Part shown: piece after piece, positions 56,483-64,000 of the stretch
Layout: each line of letters starts with the position of its first letter
Numbering within the stretch: position 1 is the stretch's first letter
Assembly (NCBI GenBank): GCA_050015455.1
Contig: JBEKBJ010000004.1
Location: forward strand, 1-64,000
Direction: 5' to 3'
From: JAGDMS01 sp050015455
GTDB taxonomy: Bacteria; Desulfobacterota; Binatia; HRBIN30
Length of the DNA stretch: 64,000 bases
Notes under the pieces: generated by a model
Told to the model about the DNA's origin: nothing
Seen by the model: only the letters and a program-made list of their open reading frames with translations
Database searches by the model: none
Position numbers and translations under genes: made by a program

Positions 56483-57684
56483 GCCTCGCTCTGATACTGG
56501 GCCTTCTTGTGGCCGCGCTCCTGGGTCTGCTGCTGATCCTTCTGCTTCAGCAGCGGCGCACTGCGGCCGGTGTCGAAGCGCTCAACGCCGCGCGTGAAGC
56601 GGACCGCTCGTCGCTGATGCTTCAACAGCAGATCGACGGCTTGCGCAGCGAGCTGGGGCGGTCGCTCGATGCCAGCACGCAGAGCCTCAACCAGCAGCTC
56701 GCCCAGATGCTCACGGCGGTGAATCAGCGGCTGCATCAGAGCGCCGAGTTGATGCAGCAAACCCAGCGTGCCTTGGGCGAGCGCCTGGACAGCACGGCGC
56801 AGGTGGTTGGGGCCGTGCAACGGAGTCTCGGCGGTTTGGAAGAAGCCAACCGCAAGATCTACGAGATCGGCAAGGACATCGCCTCGTTGCAACAAATCCT
56901 CCGCGCACCCAAACTGCGCGGCGGACTCGGGGAGCTGCTGCTGGAGGATCTGCTCGCCCAGATCCTGCCTGGCGATCACTTCGTGGCGCAGTACACCTTC
57001 CGCGGCGGGCAGAAGGTCGACGCCGTCATCAAACTCGGCAACGGCTTGGTGCCCGTGGATTCAAAGTTTCCGCTGGAGAATTTCCGCCGGCTGCTCGATG
57101 CGCAGACGGAAGACGAGCGGGCGCGCGTGCGGCGGGCATTCGTCACCGATGTTAAGCGACACATCGACGCGGTGGTGGCGAAATACATTCTGCCCGACGA
57201 GGGCACGTTCGACTTCGCGTTGATGTACATACCGGCCGAGAACGTATACTACGAGATCATCGTGAAGGACGAACAGACCGGCGAAGCCGGCATCGGCGAG
57301 TATGCCCTAGCCCGCAAAGTCATCCCGGTCTCGCCCGGCTGCTTCTATGCCTACTTGCAGGCCATCGTGCTCGGCCTGCGCGGGCTGCGCATCGAGGAGC
57401 GCTCACACGAGATCTTGCAGCGGCTGGCGCAGCTGCGCGGGGACTTTGATCGTTTTCGAGAAGACTTCCGTCTTGTCGGCCGTCACCTCAACAATGCCGT
57501 TTCCAGCTTCGCTGGCGCCGACCGCAGGCTGGAGCGCCTAGATTCGCGATTCGCCGGCATTGGTGAGGTAGAGGCCGGCGGCGCCGCCGCAGCGGAGGCT
57601 GGTGATGCGGTCCCAAGCGGCGTGAGCACGGCCAACGCCGACTTGCTCGCCGCAGCCCCGGTGGCCTCCGCGAAAAAGAGATGA
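56479..57684 (+). CDS. rmuC: RmuC-family DNA recombination protein
   Basis: A 401-residue protein with an N-terminal membrane helix (LALILGLLVAALLGLLLILLL), a long coiled coil of Gln/Leu-rich heptads (residues about 40-130) and the RmuC domain with LRGGLGELLLEDLL, VDAVIKLGNGLVPVDSKFP and MYIPAENVYYEII. The domain is a PD-(D/E)xK-like nuclease relative implicated in limiting inversions at repeats. The tail after residue 365 is Ala/Gly-rich and disordered. Start GTG at 56479. Confidence 0.9.
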   Translation: MSLALILGLLVAALLGLLLILLLQQRRTAAGVEALNAAREADRSSLMLQQQIDGLRSELGRSLDASTQSLNQQLAQMLTAVNQRLHQSAELMQQTQRALGERLDSTAQVVGAVQRSLGGLEEANRKIYEIGKDIASLQQILRAPKLRGGLGELLLEDLLAQILPGDHFVAQYTFRGGQKVDAVIKLGNGLVPVDSKFPLENFRRLLDAQTEDERARVRRAFVTDVKRHIDAVVAKYILPDEGTFDFALMYIPAENVYYEIIVKDEQTGEAGIGEYALARKVIPVSPGCFYAYLQAIVLGLRGLRIEERSHEILQRLAQLRGDFDRFREDFRLVGRHLNNAVSSFAGADRRLERLDSRFAGIGEVEAGGAAAAEAGDAVPSGVSTANADLLAAAPVASAKKR

Positions 57685-57743
57685 GCGCGGCGAGAAGCGC
57701 CGCCTGCCCACCAACGCGCGGCTGAACAACTTGGAGGCGCAAT

Positions 57744-57785
57744 ACTCGTGATTCGAGCCCAAGAGTCCCGATTCACGATCCACGA
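57744..57785. repeat. CGTGATTCG/CACGA-type repeat downstream of rmuC
   Basis: ACTCGTGATTCGAG and CCGATTCACGATCCACGA lie in opposite orientation just after rmuC and next to the stop of the convergent patatin gene. It resembles the repeats in imuA (48301-48384) and dnaE2 (52383-52415). Here it is intergenic and might serve as a bidirectional terminator. Confidence 0.5.
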
Positions 57786-57787
57786 CC

Positions 57788-59131
57788 TCACGCCACGCTG
57801 AGGTTGCGCCGCGGCACGTCGCGAGTCAGGACCCTAGAGGCCTGTTTGGTGTCTTCTTCGCGGAAGCGCTCCACGCCTTGGCGGACCTGGCGGCGCGTCA
57901 TGAGGATGCCGTAACTTTCCAGGATCTGCTTGATCAGCTCGTAGTTCTGCTGAATCGATTCGGTCACCGAGATGTAGCCGTACTGCGCGGCGCGCAGCCG
58001 CTGCCAGTAAGCCAACGCATTCAAGCGAAAGAAGTGGACGTCGGATTCTTTCGGCTCGATCACCAGGATATCGCCGCGGAAATTGGGATCATCCTGGTAC
58101 TGGCGCAATCCGTATTGCAACCGCGAGTGTAACAACGTGCGCAACACTTGGTTGATTACCGTCAGCAACCCGGAGTCGGCCAGCGGACGGCCTTCGGTGA
58201 CCCACTCCCCGTCTTTCTCGACGTACCGCACTCGGTTGGAGAACGGCCGGAACGGGTTGTAGCAGATCACCAGGTCTGCGCCGTGCTCGATGGCGACGTC
58301 GATGTTGGCAGTGCGGCGCACACCCCCGTCGACGTAATCGATGCCGTTGATGCGTGCGGGCTTGTAGAAGCCCGGGAGCGCCGTCGAGGCCTGCACGGCT
58401 TCCGAGACCGTCACCGAGGTGTCTTCATCGTAGCCGAAGATGACGCGCTCCGCCGTGTCGAGGTTCATGGCGCCGATGTACAGCTCGCGTTTGGTGCGGC
58501 GGTAGAGATCACGGAAGTCGTTGGGGACGCCGGCGTTCTCGAGGTTCTTTCGCAGGTAACGCTCGATGCTGGAGTTATCGAACACACCGGACGGCAGGTA
58601 GTCAAACACCGCGGGAAAGTCGCGCCGCTTCGCCAGCGCTTCGCCGATCGGCGCCAGGATGTTCTGCACGGCAGCCAGGCGCGGCTTACGCACCGCGTTA
58701 AAGAGCGGCTTCTCGATCTTGCGGGCGAGGTCCGGCATCTGCGCCAGCAGATCACCGACAGTTCCCGGGAGGAATGTCAGCAGATCGAAAACGTACTGCG
58801 CCGGTCGCGTCACCAGGTCGCGGATGTTCGGGTTATAAAAGTCGCTGAGGCGGAAATGGGTGAACTCGGTTGATTCCCCCTCCAGACTCTTCAGCATCTC
58901 GGCGGGCGAGACCCCGGCCGTCAGCGGAGCCGCGAGCATCGCGCCGGCGCTCAACCCGACGTAAGTGTCGAATTCTGTGGTCTTCCGATTGACGAGCAGA
59001 TCGTCGAGCGCTTTCAACCCGCCCAGCTTGAAGGCGGCCCCGGTCACGGCGCCTCCGGCGAGTACAAGAGCTACCTTTGCGTTCTTCTTACGGACTGAAA
59101 GATCGCTCTTCTGAACGATGGTAATGCCCAT
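57788..59131 (-). CDS. patatin-like phospholipase
   Basis: A protein of about 447 residues with the patatin Ser-Asp dyad: nucleophile elbow GLSAG, oxyanion loop LAGGAVTGAAFKLGG and DGGVRR carrying the Asp. It would hydrolyse acyl esters of membrane lipids. The start is probably the ATG at 59131, which has GAGGGG 5 nt upstream, rather than the GTG at 59137. No signal peptide or outer-membrane barrel domain is present, so it is probably cytoplasmic. The C-terminal 150 residues have no motif I know. Confidence 0.9.
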   Translation of the reverse strand: MGITIVQKSDLSVRKKNAKVALVLAGGAVTGAAFKLGGLKALDDLLVNRKTTEFDTYVGLSAGAMLAAPLTAGVSPAEMLKSLEGESTEFTHFRLSDFYNPNIRDLVTRPAQYVFDLLTFLPGTVGDLLAQMPDLARKIEKPLFNAVRKPRLAAVQNILAPIGEALAKRRDFPAVFDYLPSGVFDNSSIERYLRKNLENAGVPNDFRDLYRRTKRELYIGAMNLDTAERVIFGYDEDTSVTVSEAVQASTALPGFYKPARINGIDYVDGGVRRTANIDVAIEHGADLVICYNPFRPFSNRVRYVEKDGEWVTEGRPLADSGLLTVINQVLRTLLHSRLQYGLRQYQDDPNFRGDILVIEPKESDVHFFRLNALAYWQRLRAAQYGYISVTESIQQNYELIKQILESYGILMTRRQVRQGVERFREEDTKQASRVLTRDVPRRNLSVA

Positions 59132-59208
59132 CGCCACCCCTCAACCCAAGTAATCTCAAGTAATCTATAGAGATCAATGACGCAGTTTGTCAAGGACGGC
59201 TTCGCGGC

Positions 59209-59925
59209 TCATCTCGGCCAGCTGCTGAGCTCGCGGCGCCCGGCCTCAAGATCCTGCGGCGTGTCGAGCACGCGCCAGTAGCCGCGATGCACGTAGCCGT
59301 AGAGCGGCTCGCCCGCGGCCAGCAGGCGCGGGTAGACGTCACGCGTGATGCTGTAGACGCCAGGTCGCATGTAATCGAAGATCCGCGGCTCGAATACGTG
59401 CACGCTGGCGAACAGGAAGCGCTCGCCGGTCGTGCCCGTCGCGGCGTAGTCGCGTCCGAGGAAACGGCGCACCCGGTAGGCGGCATCGATGCCGATGTCA
59501 TCTCTACGCTCGGCTTGCGGATCGGGGCGCAACACCATGGTGACGATGGCGCTACACTGGCGATGGAATTCGAACACGTGGCGCAGATCTACATCGGTCA
59601 CCACGTCGGCGTTGGCGACCACGAAGGTTCCGCCCGAGAGGAACTCACGTGCCGCTTCGATCGCGCCCCCCGTATCCAAGATCGGATCCTCTACCGAATA
59701 GGTGATGTGCACGCCGTAGGCGCTGCCGTTGCCGAGGGCGGCGTGAATCTTGTCGCCGAGGTGATGCAGGTTGATCACGACCTCATGGATCCCCACGCGG
59801 CGCAGCAGCTCTAGTGGGAAGGCGATCATCGGCCGCCCCGCCACGTCGACCAGCGGCTTGGGTGTGGAATCCGTGAGCGGCCGCAGGCGCGTCCCTTTGC
59901 CCGCCGCCAGGATCATCGCGCGCAT
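59209..59925 (-). CDS. murU: sugar-1-phosphate nucleotidyltransferase, probably MurU
   Basis: From the ATG at 59925 a 238-residue nucleotidyltransferase: AMILAAGKGTRLRPLTDSTPK cut at the P-loop, PKPLVDVAGRPM, EDPILDTGGAI and ANADVVTDVDL. It directly follows an anomeric sugar kinase gene with a one-base overlap. That pairing is the AmgK-MurU shunt, in which MurNAc is phosphorylated and then converted to UDP-MurNAc for cell-wall recycling. The longer open frame to 60111 lies inside the kinase gene. MurU rather than a general UGP is inferred from the neighbour and the short length. Confidence 0.82.
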   Translation of the reverse strand: MRAMILAAGKGTRLRPLTDSTPKPLVDVAGRPMIAFPLELLRRVGIHEVVINLHHLGDKIHAALGNGSAYGVHITYSVEDPILDTGGAIEAAREFLSGGTFVVANADVVTDVDLRHVFEFHRQCSAIVTMVLRPDPQAERRDDIGIDAAYRVRRFLGRDYAATGTTGERFLFASVHVFEPRIFDYMRPGVYSITRDVYPRLLAAGEPLYGYVHRGYWRVLDTPQDLEAGRRELSSWPR

Positions 59926-60998
59926 CAGGCCGACCGTGGCAAGTAACGAAGCAAGACGGCCGACATCTCCGCCAGCTCGGGAAATTGCGGCAGGATGCGT
60001 TCGATCTGCTTCACGACCGACGGAATGTAGCGCAGATATCCAGGCTTCTTCTTCACCGTCTCGATGAAGTAAAAGCGTCCGACCACCTTGAGCGCCTTTT
60101 GCAGCGCGCACAGGAAATACGTCTGAGTGAAATCGCCGGCGGCCGGTTCTGTTCCCGATACCTCGCGCCAGCGCCGCTGGTAATACTCCAGCAACGCGCC
60201 TTCCAACGCTGGTTGCACCACCTGCGGCGTGTCGCGGTCACCGAGCAATGTGGCCAGGTCATAGGCAGCGGGAGCGAGTAGTGCGTCCTGAAAGTCGAGG
60301 ACACGGATGCGCTCGTCTTCGACGAAGAGATTCCAGCTGTGGAAATCGCGGTGGTTCAGGCAGCGCGGTTGCGCGTCGAGCCGCTTAGCGATGGCGGCGA
60401 AGTGGGTGTGCAACACCGCCGCGTCCTGCGCCGGCAGCGGCCGCCCCAGCCGGCGCTCGACTCCGTACTCGATGAAGTGTTCAAACTCCCACATGAAGAG
60501 GCGCTCGTCAAAGGCTTGCTGGAAGGCAATGCAGTTGTCGTCGCGTTGCCGCGTGCCCTCGATCTGAATCAGCAGCAGCTGATCGATGGCCTGCTCGTAC
60601 AAGTGACCCACGCGCTCGGCGGGCTGTCCCTGCACCGCATCCCACAGGCAAGTGTCGCCGATGTCCTCCAGGAGCAGGATGCCACGATCCGAGGCATCAG
60701 CGTAGACGGCGGGAACGGCGACGTCGATGCGGGTGAGGAACCGGTGCGCGTTCAAGTACGGGAGCTCGCACAGCGGCTGCTTAAAAACCGCCAGCTCCTC
60801 CGAGGCCAATGCAATCCCACGGTCTGCCAGGATCATAGCAACCGTGGTGGGCGGTGCTCCGGGTCCTGACAACCACAGGCGTACGTAGCGGCGGGTTGAG
60901 GCATCACCCGCCAACGCAGCGGCGCGACATACCTGCACGCCGCTGCCGAAGCGGCCGCGTACAACCTCTTCCAGCAGCGGCGCCAGATCTTCTTCCAC
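59925..60998 (-). CDS. amgK: aminoglycoside-phosphotransferase-fold anomeric sugar kinase, probably AmgK
   Basis: A 357-residue APH-fold kinase with the nucleotide-binding GDASTRRYVRL, the catalytic LNHRDFHSWNLFV (HxD...N) and the metal-binding VLDFQDALL. This is the signature of AmgK, the MurNAc/GlcNAc anomeric kinase, and differs from antibiotic APHs. The next gene is the nucleotidyltransferase, with overlapping stop and start, which supports a peptidoglycan recycling role. The ATG at 60998 lacks a clear ribosome site. Confidence 0.85.
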   Translation of the reverse strand: MEEDLAPLLEEVVRGRFGSGVQVCRAAALAGDASTRRYVRLWLSGPGAPPTTVAMILADRGIALASEELAVFKQPLCELPYLNAHRFLTRIDVAVPAVYADASDRGILLLEDIGDTCLWDAVQGQPAERVGHLYEQAIDQLLLIQIEGTRQRDDNCIAFQQAFDERLFMWEFEHFIEYGVERRLGRPLPAQDAAVLHTHFAAIAKRLDAQPRCLNHRDFHSWNLFVEDERIRVLDFQDALLAPAAYDLATLLGDRDTPQVVQPALEGALLEYYQRRWREVSGTEPAAGDFTQTYFLCALQKALKVVGRFYFIETVKKKPGYLRYIPSVVKQIERILPQFPELAEMSAVLLRYLPRSA

Positions 60999-61029
60999 GG
61001 CGCGCGACTATCAGCGGCGCCCGCGCTTG

Positions 61030-62484
61030 TCAAAATCGGGATGCCACCACGAGCGGAATCTCCACGAAACCGCATGCAGCCGCATCCCAAGCGAAGGCTT
61101 TGGCTGCGCCCACCACGCTTGCACGCACCGCGAGCACGATGTGCGCCACGTCGGCATAACTGGGCTCTTCCCCGTCGCCGAGCGCCTGCGTCCTGTCCTC
61201 GGCAGAGAAGTAGGCGTCGTGGTCTGGATGCGAGTGGTAGAAGGCGAGCAGCCGCAACTCGCCACGCCCGGCGGCGATCAGAATGGGCGCAGCTTCCGGC
61301 CCCATGTTGTATGCCATCCGCGCGGTGCGTGGAAATTGCACTGGATCTTTGGCGTGGAGTTCATCCTGGATATTTGTGACCGGCACCACTTTTTCGCGGC
61401 CGCCGCACTCCGTAATCATCCCGCAGCATTCGTCCGGATAGGTGGCGCGGGCATGCGTCTCCATCGCCGCGAGAGTTTCCTTGTTGATCGTCAGCGCCGG
61501 AGACTGATGCACCTTTGAACCCATGGTCTGGCGGGCGAGCACGAGGCGGGTCAACACCTCGTTCGTGGGCGTGGCGATTCCGTGCACGCAGCCGCGCCTC
61601 CAGACCTCGCCGTTGATGGCGTCGATTTCTGTACGCCGGCCGCGCTCCAAGTCCTGCAACATGGAGGAACGGTGATCGACGGTCGACGGAATCAGGCGTC
61701 CGTAGAACTCGGCGTGATACTCAGCTGCCGAGCGCCACGGCAGCGCCACGCCCTCGGCCGCAGCGACGGCGTACACCTCGTCGAAAACCGCATCCATGAT
61801 AGCCCGACTGTTCACGTCTTCAGCCAGCGCGCCGTACGTCACGCCCAGCAGGGCGCTGAGCGGATTCAGGGCCGCGTTGTAGAACACCTTGCCCCACAGC
61901 GCGGCCTTGATGTCGTCGCAATAGGCCGCGGGGATACCCGCCGCGGCAAACCGCTCCGCCCACCGGCGTGCAGCGACTTCAAGGTGTGGACAGGGTCCGT
62001 CCTGCCACACGCCGATGAGTACCGGATCCGCATAGACGGTGACCCGCACGCGTCCCGGAGCAACCACCTCGGCGCCGAAGATCACGCGTGCTGCGAGCGC
62101 GCGTTTCCAGCCGACCTGCGCGGCGATCTTCTCGACGTTGCCCAGGCCGTTCTGCAACGAGATGGCCACGCCATCTCCAACGAGCACGGGCGCGATCGCC
62201 AGCGCGATCGCATCGGTGTCACACGCTTTGGCCGAGACCAGGATAGCATCAAACGGGGTCTTGGCTTGCGTTGCGTCGGTGATCAGCTCGAATCCGGTGG
62301 CGTGATGTTCACCCCAGAGGCCTTCGATATGCAACCCGTTTCTGGCTATGGCGTCGAGATGGCTGGTGCGTCCGAGCAAGGTGACCGGGTAGCCCGCGCG
62401 CCGGAAGAAACAGCCGTACACCGAGCCCAACGCGCCCGCACCGGCAATTAGAATGCGGGAATGCAGCACGGAGTCGCTGACCAT
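61030..62484 (-). CDS. ketopantoate reductase-like protein fused to a JAMM metallopeptidase domain
   Basis: One uninterrupted frame of 484 residues from the ATG at 62484. Residues 1-320 are a 2-dehydropantoate 2-reductase: Rossmann GAGALGSVYG (15-24), SAKACDTDAIA, QNGLGNVE (111-118) and catalytic WGKVFYNAALNPLSAL with K199 and N203. Residues 325-484 are a JAMM/M67 zinc peptidase: E352 in YPDECCGMI, H417 and H419 in FYHSHPDHDAYFSAED, with S427 and D430. All catalytic residues of both halves are present. KPRs are usually about 300 residues without partners. The substrate of the peptidase half is unknown. An earlier in-frame start region to 62574 looks non-coding. Confidence 0.88.
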   Translation of the reverse strand: MVSDSVLHSRILIAGAGALGSVYGCFFRRAGYPVTLLGRTSHLDAIARNGLHIEGLWGEHHATGFELITDATQAKTPFDAILVSAKACDTDAIALAIAPVLVGDGVAISLQNGLGNVEKIAAQVGWKRALAARVIFGAEVVAPGRVRVTVYADPVLIGVWQDGPCPHLEVAARRWAERFAAAGIPAAYCDDIKAALWGKVFYNAALNPLSALLGVTYGALAEDVNSRAIMDAVFDEVYAVAAAEGVALPWRSAAEYHAEFYGRLIPSTVDHRSSMLQDLERGRRTEIDAINGEVWRRGCVHGIATPTNEVLTRLVLARQTMGSKVHQSPALTINKETLAAMETHARATYPDECCGMITECGGREKVVPVTNIQDELHAKDPVQFPRTARMAYNMGPEAAPILIAAGRGELRLLAFYHSHPDHDAYFSAEDRTQALGDGEEPSYADVAHIVLAVRASVVGAAKAFAWDAAACGFVEIPLVVASRF

Positions 62485-62781
62485 TGCGTTGTGACCAATT
62501 AGCAGTGCACTGCATCTGGGTCGAGACGAAAATGCGGTTGGGCTACGACGGGCAAGGGTAAACAGAGGCTGCACGTAAAGGTGACCATGCCGTGGCTCTC
62601 CGGAAACAGAGGATTTTTATTGACAAGCGCCGCTGTGAGTGCAAAAAGGCCCACCCGCGGGGCCGCACCATGCGGTGTTCTTGCGGCGTGTCGATGTTTA
62701 GGTCATGTGAGTGGAGAACGGCGGATGCCGATAGCCAACCTGGCTCCCAAACGAGGGCCGGCGGGAAAGGAGAAGCGTGAA

Positions 62782-63111
62782 ATGAGCAAGAGGCAAATAG
62801 TCGGGGGGGTGCTGGTCACCTCCTTGTGGCTCACGGCGGGTGCGGGGACCGTGTTCGCAGGGGCCGAAGAAGGAAAGAAGGCTTTCGAAGCGAAGAAGTG
62901 TATTGCCTGCCACAGCCTCGGCTCTGAAAAGGGGGCAATGGCGAAGCTGGGAGGGCCGCTCGATGGCGTCGGGGCCAAGCGTGACGCGGCGTGGCTGAAG
63001 GGGTATTTCGCGGATCCCAAGTCCAAGATTCCGAATTCGAAGATGCCGAAACAGAATCTCACCGAGAAGGATATCGAGGACCTCACGCAGTACATGCTGA
63101 GCCTGAAGTAG
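62782..63111 (+). CDS. small periplasmic monoheme cytochrome c
   Basis: From the ATG at 62782 (AAGGAG about 9 nt upstream) a 109-residue protein with a signal peptide (to VFAGA, about residue 28), one heme site C40-x-x-C43-H44 (CIACHSLG) and an axial Met in KIPNSKMP (M88). This is a class I cytochrome c, an electron carrier in the periplasm. The open frame continues upstream to 62581 without protein-like sequence. Its neighbour is a multiheme cytochrome, so both may belong to one respiratory chain. Confidence 0.92.
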   Translation: MSKRQIVGGVLVTSLWLTAGAGTVFAGAEEGKKAFEAKKCIACHSLGSEKGAMAKLGGPLDGVGAKRDAAWLKGYFADPKSKIPNSKMPKQNLTEKDIEDLTQYMLSLK

Positions 63112-63262
63112 TAGGCAGCGGCCGAGGGAGGCACGATAGGACCGACATCCGGTCGTAGTTGCTGAACCGGCCGTTCTTCTCTTTTACGATTTCAAGCGTA
63201 GCTGCGGGGCGGGAAGAGGACCCGCGTGCGAAGATCTACGCCTGTGGAGTAACTGGTAGCGG

Positions 63263-64000
63263 ATGACCGTTAGAGTTGCAGGGTTGGTCGCAGCAAGTGT
63301 TCTAGGTGCGATCCTCCTCTACCGAGGAGCAGGGGCGGACGAGGTGACCAACGAAGCCTGCTGGGCTTGCCACGGGACGGAAGGCTTCGCCGGTCCCGAA
63401 GGTCAGCCGCTATTCGTCAGTGCGGATGTGTTCGTGCGGTCGGTGCATGGCACCCTAGCATGCACCGCCTGCCATGCCGACATCGAGGAGGTGCCGCATC
63501 CCGAGAAGTTGGCGCCGGTCAATTGCGCTTCATGCCACGATGATACCGGCAAGGAATACGCGACCAGCATCCACGGCGTCAGCCGGGCGATGGGCGCTTC
63601 GGCGGCGGCGACCTGCAAGGATTGCCACGGGCATCACGACATCTTGCCGGTGAAGGACCCGGCCTCCTCGGTGTTCAAGTTGAACCTGCCGCAGACCTGC
63701 GCCAAGTGCCACAGCAATCCCGGCCTGACCCGTGAATACCGGATGAAGTACCCGGAAGCGCCGGGGCAGTACGCCGAGAGCATTCACGGGCGGGCGTTGT
63801 TGAAGATGGGGTTGATCGTCGCGCCCTCCTGCAACGATTGCCACGGCGTCCACACCATCAAGCGCAGCGTCGATCGCAGTTCGCCCATCAACCACGCCAA
63901 CATCGCCAAGACCTGCGGCAGATGCCACGTCAGCGTCGAGAAGATTTACGAGCAAAGCATCCACGGCCAACTGCTCACAAGGGGCGATCCGCGCGGGCCG
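63263..64000 (+). CDS. multiheme c-type cytochrome, 3-prime end outside window
   Basis: An open frame from the ATG at 63263 runs off the window after 246 codons. It has an N-terminal signal or anchor (residues 5-22) and seven CxxCH heme sites: residues 33-37, 67-71, 88-92, 118-122, 146-150, 190-194 and 218-222. Between them S-I/V-HG motifs (at about 60, 102, 173 and 232) supply further His, likely distal heme ligands. The spacing and SIHG repeats resemble NrfH/NapC-associated or tetraheme-repeat periplasmic cytochromes. A membrane cytochrome b domain may follow beyond the edge. Confidence 0.9.
   Translation, partial: MTVRVAGLVAASVLGAILLYRGAGADEVTNEACWACHGTEGFAGPEGQPLFVSADVFVRSVHGTLACTACHADIEEVPHPEKLAPVNCASCHDDTGKEYATSIHGVSRAMGASAAATCKDCHGHHDILPVKDPASSVFKLNLPQTCAKCHSNPGLTREYRMKYPEAPGQYAESIHGRALLKMGLIVAPSCNDCHGVHTIKRSVDRSSPINHANIAKTCGRCHVSVEKIYEQSIHGQLLTRGDPRGP

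Noticed and set aside
59925..60998. aminoglycoside resistance kinase
   Set aside because: It has the APH fold, but pairing with a MurU-like gene and its motif details point to the sugar kinase AmgK.
62620..62648. TTGACA upstream of the monoheme cytochrome gene
   Set aside because: A perfect -35 box, but 17 bp downstream is AAAAAG, a poor -10, and no better spacing was found.

Overview
The window is a high-GC, gene-dense chromosomal segment from a Gram-negative bacterium. The evidence for two membranes is an OmpA-family porin, an AsmA-like DUF748 protein, the AmgK-MurU cell-wall recycling pair and periplasmic c-type cytochromes. The gene mix (ImuA-ImuB-DnaE2 mutasome, stand-alone LigD-type polymerase, glycyl radical enzyme, RACo-like activator, many toxin-antitoxin remnants) fits an environmental deltaproteobacterial-grade or Binatota-like lineage. 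That placement is inference from content, not from any search. I saw no rRNA, tRNA or CRISPR array.

Layout. 1-5.5 kb: an OmpA-like gene cut by the window edge, a DUF47-pit phosphate transport pair, a 51-residue ORF directly behind rpoD, rpoD, and a broken CBS-domain gene. 5.5-12.2 kb: an operon for the hydrophilic arm of complex I (nuoB, nuoG, nuoI, fused nuoCD, fused nuoEF) plus a small unknown protein, with no membrane-arm genes. 12.3-14.8 kb: a xylB/xylA deletion scar, then an ASKHA/2Fe-2S activator. 14.9-20.9 kb: two envelope glycosyltransferase-type proteins, one joined to TPR repeats and a sulfatase-like domain, and a Thr-rich anchored protein. 20.9-28.0 kb: a type I restriction-modification locus (hsdM, hsdS, four-helix protein, hsdR, truncated DUF45 peptidase). 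28-39 kb: DUF362 protein, DUF748 protein, LigD-type polymerase, a glycyl radical enzyme with its activase, and a serine hydrolase. 39.2-45.9 kb: an accessory stretch with VapBC, hypDE, a polyprenol-kinase-like gene, MNT/HEPN, aspartyl protease and Xre/RES modules, plus gene fragments. 45.9-47.5 kb: acyl-CoA dehydrogenase and MAPEG protein. 47.6-53.2 kb: imuA-imuB-dnaE2. 53.1-62.5 kb: sensor kinase, phosphoesterase, TrmJ-like methyltransferase, RmuC, patatin, AmgK-MurU, and a ketopantoate-reductase/JAMM fusion. 62.8-64 kb: a monoheme and a multiheme cytochrome c, the latter cut by the edge.

The most unusual signals are three. First, short palindromic or repetitive elements lie in frame inside several coding sequences (hsdM, the four-helix gene, imuA, imuB, dnaE2, trmJ), and some share cores between genes; they behave like intragenic palindromic elements. 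Second, a ketopantoate-reductase-like enzyme is fused to a JAMM deubiquitinase-like metallopeptidase. Third, a single 1169-residue protein carries a TMTC-like membrane glycosyltransferase, TPRs and an alkaline-phosphatase-superfamily domain. Two genes (imuA and the Xre antitoxin) have promoter-like sequences placed so close to the start codon that leaderless transcripts are likely.
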